From the NCBI GenBank assembly GCA_026993285.1, contig JALWTZ010000294.1, forward strand, positions 1-16,748: DNA of 16,748 nucleotides. The letters run 5' to 3'. Source of the DNA: Lysobacterales bacterium (GTDB lineage: Bacteria > Pseudomonadota > Gammaproteobacteria > Xanthomonadales > S139-57). A program made the position numbers and the translations under genes. Below are positions 13,621-16,748 of this stretch, piece by piece (position 1 is the stretch's first letter; every line of letters starts with the position of its first letter). The notes under the pieces are model-generated. The model searched no databases, had not been told where the DNA came from, and saw nothing but the letters and a program-made list of their open reading frames with translations.

Positions 13621-14493
13621 ATGACTGAATTGCTGGATTTACTGCAGACCCACCCGTTGCTGTTCGCGCTGTTGACCGGGCTCCTTGGGCTGATTTTTGG
13701 CAGCTTTCTGAATGTAGTCATCCTGCGACTGCCACCACGGCTGGAATACCGCTGGAAGCAGGAATGCGCGGAGTACCTGGATTTGCAGGATGACACCTCG
13801 ACGGCACCACCGGGGCTGGTCCTACAGGCTTCCCACTGCCCGCAGTGCCATCACACACTGAAACCCTGGGAGAATATCCCGCTGTTGAGCTGGTTGTGGC
13901 TGCGCGGGCGTTGCAGCCAGTGCCAGCAACCCATCAGCTGGCAATACCCCCTGATAGAAGGGCTTACCGCACTGGCCCTGGGATGGCTGGGCTGGCAGTA
14001 TGGACCAACGATCTCCTTCCTGGCGGCCAGTCTCTTCACTCTGATCCTGATTGCCCTGACCGGCATTGATGTCCGCACTCAACTGCTGCCGGATCAACTG
14101 ACCCTGCCACTACTCTGGGCCGGTTTGCTGTTTAATCTTCAGAACGGTTTTGTGCCGCTCGATCAAGCCGTGATCGGAGCTGCAGCCGGCTATCTTTCGC
14201 TGTGGTCGGTCTATTGGCTGTTCAAGCTGGCTACCGGCAAGGAAGGTATGGGCTATGGAGATTTCAAGCTGCTGGCTGCACTGGGTGCCTGGCTGGGGTG
14301 GCAGATGCTGCCCCTGATTATTCTGCTTTCTGCCGTGCTTGGGCTGATCTTTGCTCTGCTGATGATGCTCTTTCTCCGTCATGACCGCCGCCAGCCCATT
14401 CCATTCGGACCGTATTTGGCCGCGGCCGGCTGGATCGCACTCAACTGGGGCTCGCTCATCGTAGACCGTTACCTGCAAGCACTAGGGGTATGA
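13621..14493 (+). CDS. pilD: Prepilin peptidase / N-methyltransferase PilD
   Basis: This 290-residue polytopic inner-membrane aspartyl protease removes the leader from prepilins and methylates the new N-terminal residue. The domain order is typical: a first membrane helix with GSFLNVVILRLP; a cytoplasmic loop with two CxxC pairs (Cys73/76 and Cys98/101); then further helices. The catalytic aspartates are Asp150 in GIDVRTQLLPD and Asp214 in GMGYGDFKLLAALGAWLG, nearly the same numbering as recalled for P. aeruginosa PilD (149 and 213). The ATG at 13621 is chosen; a TTG one codon earlier is possible. It probably also processes any type II secretion pseudopilins elsewhere in the genome. The last codon overlaps the coaE start as ATGA. 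Confidence 0.97.
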   Translation: MTELLDLLQTHPLLFALLTGLLGLIFGSFLNVVILRLPPRLEYRWKQECAEYLDLQDDTSTAPPGLVLQASHCPQCHHTLKPWENIPLLSWLWLRGRCSQCQQPISWQYPLIEGLTALALGWLGWQYGPTISFLAASLFTLILIALTGIDVRTQLLPDQLTLPLLWAGLLFNLQNGFVPLDQAVIGAAAGYLSLWSVYWLFKLATGKEGMGYGDFKLLAALGAWLGWQMLPLIILLSAVLGLIFALLMMLFLRHDRRQPIPFGPYLAAAGWIALNWGSLIVDRYLQALGV

Positions 14494-15104
14494 CCAGCCC
14501 ACCGCCCCTGGTGGTACTGACTGGCGGCATTGCCTCGGGCAAGACTACGGCCAGCCGTGCCTTTGAACAACGCGGCATCACCGTGGTCGATACGGATCTG
14601 CTGGCACGGGAAATCGTTCAACCCGGCCAGCCGGCGCTGCTGGAAATTGCCAGCCAGCTGGGTGAATCGTTCATCCTGCCAGACGGCCGCCTGGACCGTT
14701 CACGGCTGCGCCAGCATATCTTCGAACATCCACAGGCACGCAAGCAACTGGAAGCCATCACCCACCCGCGAATCCGCCAACTGGCGATGGAACGGAGCGC
14801 ACGGGCGGATAGCCCCTATGTATTGCTGGTCGTCCCCCTGTATGTGGAAACCGGCTGCGCCTATCCCGCCTGGAAAACCGTGGTTGTGGATGTGCCGGAA
14901 CCCGTTCAATTGCAGCGCCTGATGGCCCGGGATGGCATGGACAGGGACAAGGCGCACAAGATTCTGAAGGCACAAGCCAGCCGGCAAGCCCGCCTGGCTG
15001 TGGCCGACCATGTATTGAACAATGAAGGCCAGCCCGCCGAGCTGGAAACCCAGATCGCTCAATTGCACCAGCACCTGTTGAAACAGGCACGGGCCAGCTG
15101 CTAG
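14490..15104 (+). CDS. coaE: Dephospho-CoA kinase
   Basis: This 204-residue kinase phosphorylates the 3'-hydroxyl of dephospho-CoA, the last step of coenzyme A synthesis. The P-loop is GGIASGKT (12-19). VVDTDLLAREIVQPGQPAL contains the conserved catalytic Asp (usual family pattern hDaD; here DTD). GRLDRSRLRQHIF and LEAITHPRIR are family landmarks, and VVPLYVETG matches the usual PLLFE region with Tyr-Val in place of Leu-Phe. MARDGMDRDKAHKILKAQ is the typical R-rich lid region. The start overlaps the pilD stop (ATGA), so it is likely translated from the pilBCD message, a synteny common in gammaproteobacteria. yacG, often the next gene, is absent. Downstream 39 nt separate it from a convergent gene, with no convincing terminator. 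Confidence 0.97.
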   Translation: MTSPPPLVVLTGGIASGKTTASRAFEQRGITVVDTDLLAREIVQPGQPALLEIASQLGESFILPDGRLDRSRLRQHIFEHPQARKQLEAITHPRIRQLAMERSARADSPYVLLVVPLYVETGCAYPAWKTVVVDVPEPVQLQRLMARDGMDRDKAHKILKAQASRQARLAVADHVLNNEGQPAELETQIAQLHQHLLKQARASC

Positions 15105-15143
15105 AAACCAGGTCAGACGCTGTTTTCCTGTCACCGGAGATTA

Positions 15144-16061
15144 TTACGCCCAGAAAGCACGAATGCCGGCCACCCCCACTGCACCGTGCAGGCGGGCTAA
15201 AGCCAGTACATCCGGGCCCAGGCCGCCCAATGCATAAACCGGCACTGCAGAATCACAAACCCACTGCTGAAACCGTTCCCAGCCAAGGGGGGCAAGCTCC
15301 GGGTGGCTGCGGGTGGGCTGAACAGGCGAGAGCAATACAAAACGGGCACCCGCCTGCCCGGCCCGGGCCAGACTGGTCGGATCATGGCAGGAAGCCGAGA
15401 AAGGCTGCTGTACCAGCATGCCTGATTCCAGCCCCGGTTGCGTCAGGTGTACGGCACCGGACCAGGCAGGCAAGAGCGGCCACAAGCGCTGATGGACGAT
15501 GGGCTCCAGACCGCCAGACCGGGCCTGCTCAAGCCAGCCATGCAAAACCGGGGTGGAAAGCCTGCTCGTATCCATGCCGGGACGCAACAACAGGCGACGC
15601 GCACCCATGGCGACCAGCCGCCGTAGCACCGCGGGTTCGGGAGGCTGTAACAAGCACTCTTCCGGGGTGATGGCCAGAAGCGGGGCAAACAGGCTTTCGG
15701 CCACCAGCCGGTCCGCCGGGGGCATGGCACCGCCCTGGGCCATCTGGTGCATGGCGGTTGTTTCAAACCATTCCACCGCCTGACCTTCCAGCCCGCGTGG
15801 CTGGCCCTGCCATCGCCGTACCCGCAGCACATGCAGGCACAATGCCCGCTGCTCGATTCGCTGCCAGGGGTGGGCTTCCGCAATGCGAATGCCCAGCTCT
15901 TCCATCAACTCCCGGGCCAGGGCCTGTTCCGGGCTTTCTCCCGCTTCCAGCTTGCCGCCCGGGAATTCCCACAGCCCGCCATGGGCCTTGTGTGTTGGCC
16001 GTCTGCCCAGCAAGATCCGTCCATCAGGACCTTGCAGCAACGCGGCCGCTACCTGCAGCAT
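15144..16061 (-). CDS. Nudix hydrolase (MutT, 8-oxo-dGTP diphosphatase) fused to a ThiE/TenI-like domain
   Basis: This is a 305-residue two-domain protein. The N-terminal half (1-130) is a MutT-type Nudix enzyme that removes oxidised dGTP from the nucleotide pool. The Nudix box is exact: Gly36, Glu42, Arg50-Glu51, Glu54-Glu55 and Gly57 in GGKLEAGESPEQALARELMEELGI (positions 36-58, with GG at 35-36). The C-terminal half (about 135-305) resembles thiamine-phosphate synthase/TenI: SCHDPTSLARAGQAGARFVLLSPVQPTRSHP and YALGGLGPDVL...GAVGVAGIRAFW. Key ThiE residues look lost (see findings), so synthase activity is doubtful. The same fusion is common in gammaproteobacteria. The start ATG at 16061 has AGGA just upstream. 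The gene lies 66 nt downstream of secA on the same strand and is convergent with coaE. Confidence 0.93.
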   Translation of the reverse strand: MLQVAAALLQGPDGRILLGRRPTHKAHGGLWEFPGGKLEAGESPEQALARELMEELGIRIAEAHPWQRIEQRALCLHVLRVRRWQGQPRGLEGQAVEWFETTAMHQMAQGGAMPPADRLVAESLFAPLLAITPEECLLQPPEPAVLRRLVAMGARRLLLRPGMDTSRLSTPVLHGWLEQARSGGLEPIVHQRLWPLLPAWSGAVHLTQPGLESGMLVQQPFSASCHDPTSLARAGQAGARFVLLSPVQPTRSHPELAPLGWERFQQWVCDSAVPVYALGGLGPDVLALARLHGAVGVAGIRAFWA

Positions 16062-16127
16062 CGCATCCTGACCAGAAGGCGCTCAAGCCCATCCTGAACC
16101 GTCAGCAGCAAATACACGGCTTTCCAA

Positions 16128-16748
16128 TCAAAGCTTGCCGTGGCAGTGCTTGTATTTCTTGCCGGAACCACAGGGGCAGGGCTGGTTGCGCCCCACCTTC
16201 TCCCCTTCACGCACAAAAGGCTGGTGAGGCTGTTGTTCATCAGGCTCTCCTTCAGGCAGCGCTTGTGCTTCGGCGTGCTGGAATTCCATCTCCTTTGGTG
16301 CCTGCTGCTGTTCCTGCACGGCTTCCACCGCCTGTTCGTTTTCCACCCGCACGCGTGCCAGCAGGGTAGTGACTTCCTCTTTCAGCCGTTCCAGCATGGC
16401 TTCGAACATCTCGAAGGATTCGCGCTTGTATTCCTGCTTGGGCTGTTTCTGGGCGTAGCCGCGCAGGTGAATGCCCTGGCGCAGGTAATCCATGTTGGCC
16501 AGGTGCTCTTTCCACAGGTTGTCCAGCACATTGAGCATGACGGCTTTCTCGAAGGAATACATCACCTCGCGGCCCACCTGGGCCTCTTTGTCGTCAAACT
16601 GCTGGTGGATGGCCTGCAGGATCTTTTCCTTCAGTGTTTCCTCGTGCAGGCTGTGATCCTCTTCCAGCCATTGGCCGATGGGCAACTGGAAGCCGAACTC
16701 GCCTTCCAGCACCTTCTCCAGCCCCTCGACATCCCACTGTTCATCCAG
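16128..16748 (-). CDS. secA: Preprotein translocase ATPase SecA, C-terminal part
   Basis: Only the last 206 residues are in the window; the gene continues past the right edge. SecA drives export of unfolded preproteins through SecYEG. The visible part is the helical scaffold/wing C terminus (REVMYSFEKAVMLNVLDNLWKEHLANMDYLRQGIHLRGYAQKQPKQEYKRESFEMFEAMLERLKEE, positions given by the reading frame from about 16580 to 16380). A variable E/Q-rich linker follows, then the SEC-C zinc tail VGRNQPCPCGSGKKYKHCHGK with the CxCx8CH metal ligands, which binds SecB and ribosomes. There is no frameshift. The ATG-like start suggested by the frame within the window is an internal codon, since the reading frame is open to the window end. 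mutT follows on the same strand. Confidence 0.97.
   Translation of the reverse strand: MDEQWDVEGLEKVLEGEFGFQLPIGQWLEEDHSLHEETLKEKILQAIHQQFDDKEAQVGREVMYSFEKAVMLNVLDNLWKEHLANMDYLRQGIHLRGYAQKQPKQEYKRESFEMFEAMLERLKEEVTTLLARVRVENEQAVEAVQEQQQAPKEMEFQHAEAQALPEGEPDEQQPHQPFVREGEKVGRNQPCPCGSGKKYKHCHGKL

Noticed and set aside
1..16748. Mobile elements, CRISPR arrays, tRNA or rRNA genes
   Set aside because: There is no transposase or integrase-like protein, no short regularly spaced repeats and no recognisable RNA gene on either strand.

Overview
This window looks like chromosomal core sequence from a high-GC gammaproteobacterium. The evidence is the gene content: complete pilSR-pilA-pilBCD-coaE synteny, sucCD, a glutamine-dependent NadE, a MutT/ThiE-like fusion and SecA with a C-terminal zinc tail. 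The genus cannot be fixed from the sequence alone. A purple-sulfur or Thioalkalivibrio-type relative is a guess. There is no CRISPR array, transposase, integrase, tRNA or rRNA that I can support.

Layout. (1) 1-5803 is housekeeping metabolism. thiS (minus) lies at the left edge. It diverges from a two-gene plus-strand unit: an uncharacterised protein of about 232 aa, then an M14-type (AstE/aspartoacylase-like) zinc hydrolase. That unit converges on, and overlaps by 31 nt, a tight minus-strand operon sucC-sucD-nadE (ATGA overlap between sucC and sucD, 1 nt between sucD and nadE). (2) 6042-9028 is pilS-pilR, the two-component system that switches on type IV pilin transcription through sigma-54. 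(3) 9029-10652 is the most interesting part: two nearly identical type IVa pilin genes (4 residue differences in 153), each with the same strong terminator, separated by a non-duplicated spacer. Only the first copy has a textbook sigma-54 promoter, with possible PilR and IHF sites upstream. The second copy has a plausible sigma-70 promoter and a hairpin in its predicted leader. (4) 10653-15104 is pilB-pilC-pilD-coaE, tightly packed: extension ATPase, platform protein, prepilin peptidase, then dephospho-CoA kinase. (5) 15144-16748 is the minus-strand pair secA (only its 3' end visible) then mutT/thiE-like, converging on coaE.

How the genes work together. PilS senses and PilR activates RNA polymerase-sigma-54 at pilA1. 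PilD trims and N-methylates the prepilins, and PilB and PilC polymerise them at the inner membrane. The flanking genes serve general metabolism: TCA cycle, NAD, CoA, thiamine, nucleotide-pool cleaning and protein export. I see no wholly new system. The best lead is the duplicated pilin locus with apparently different promoters for two almost identical major pilins.
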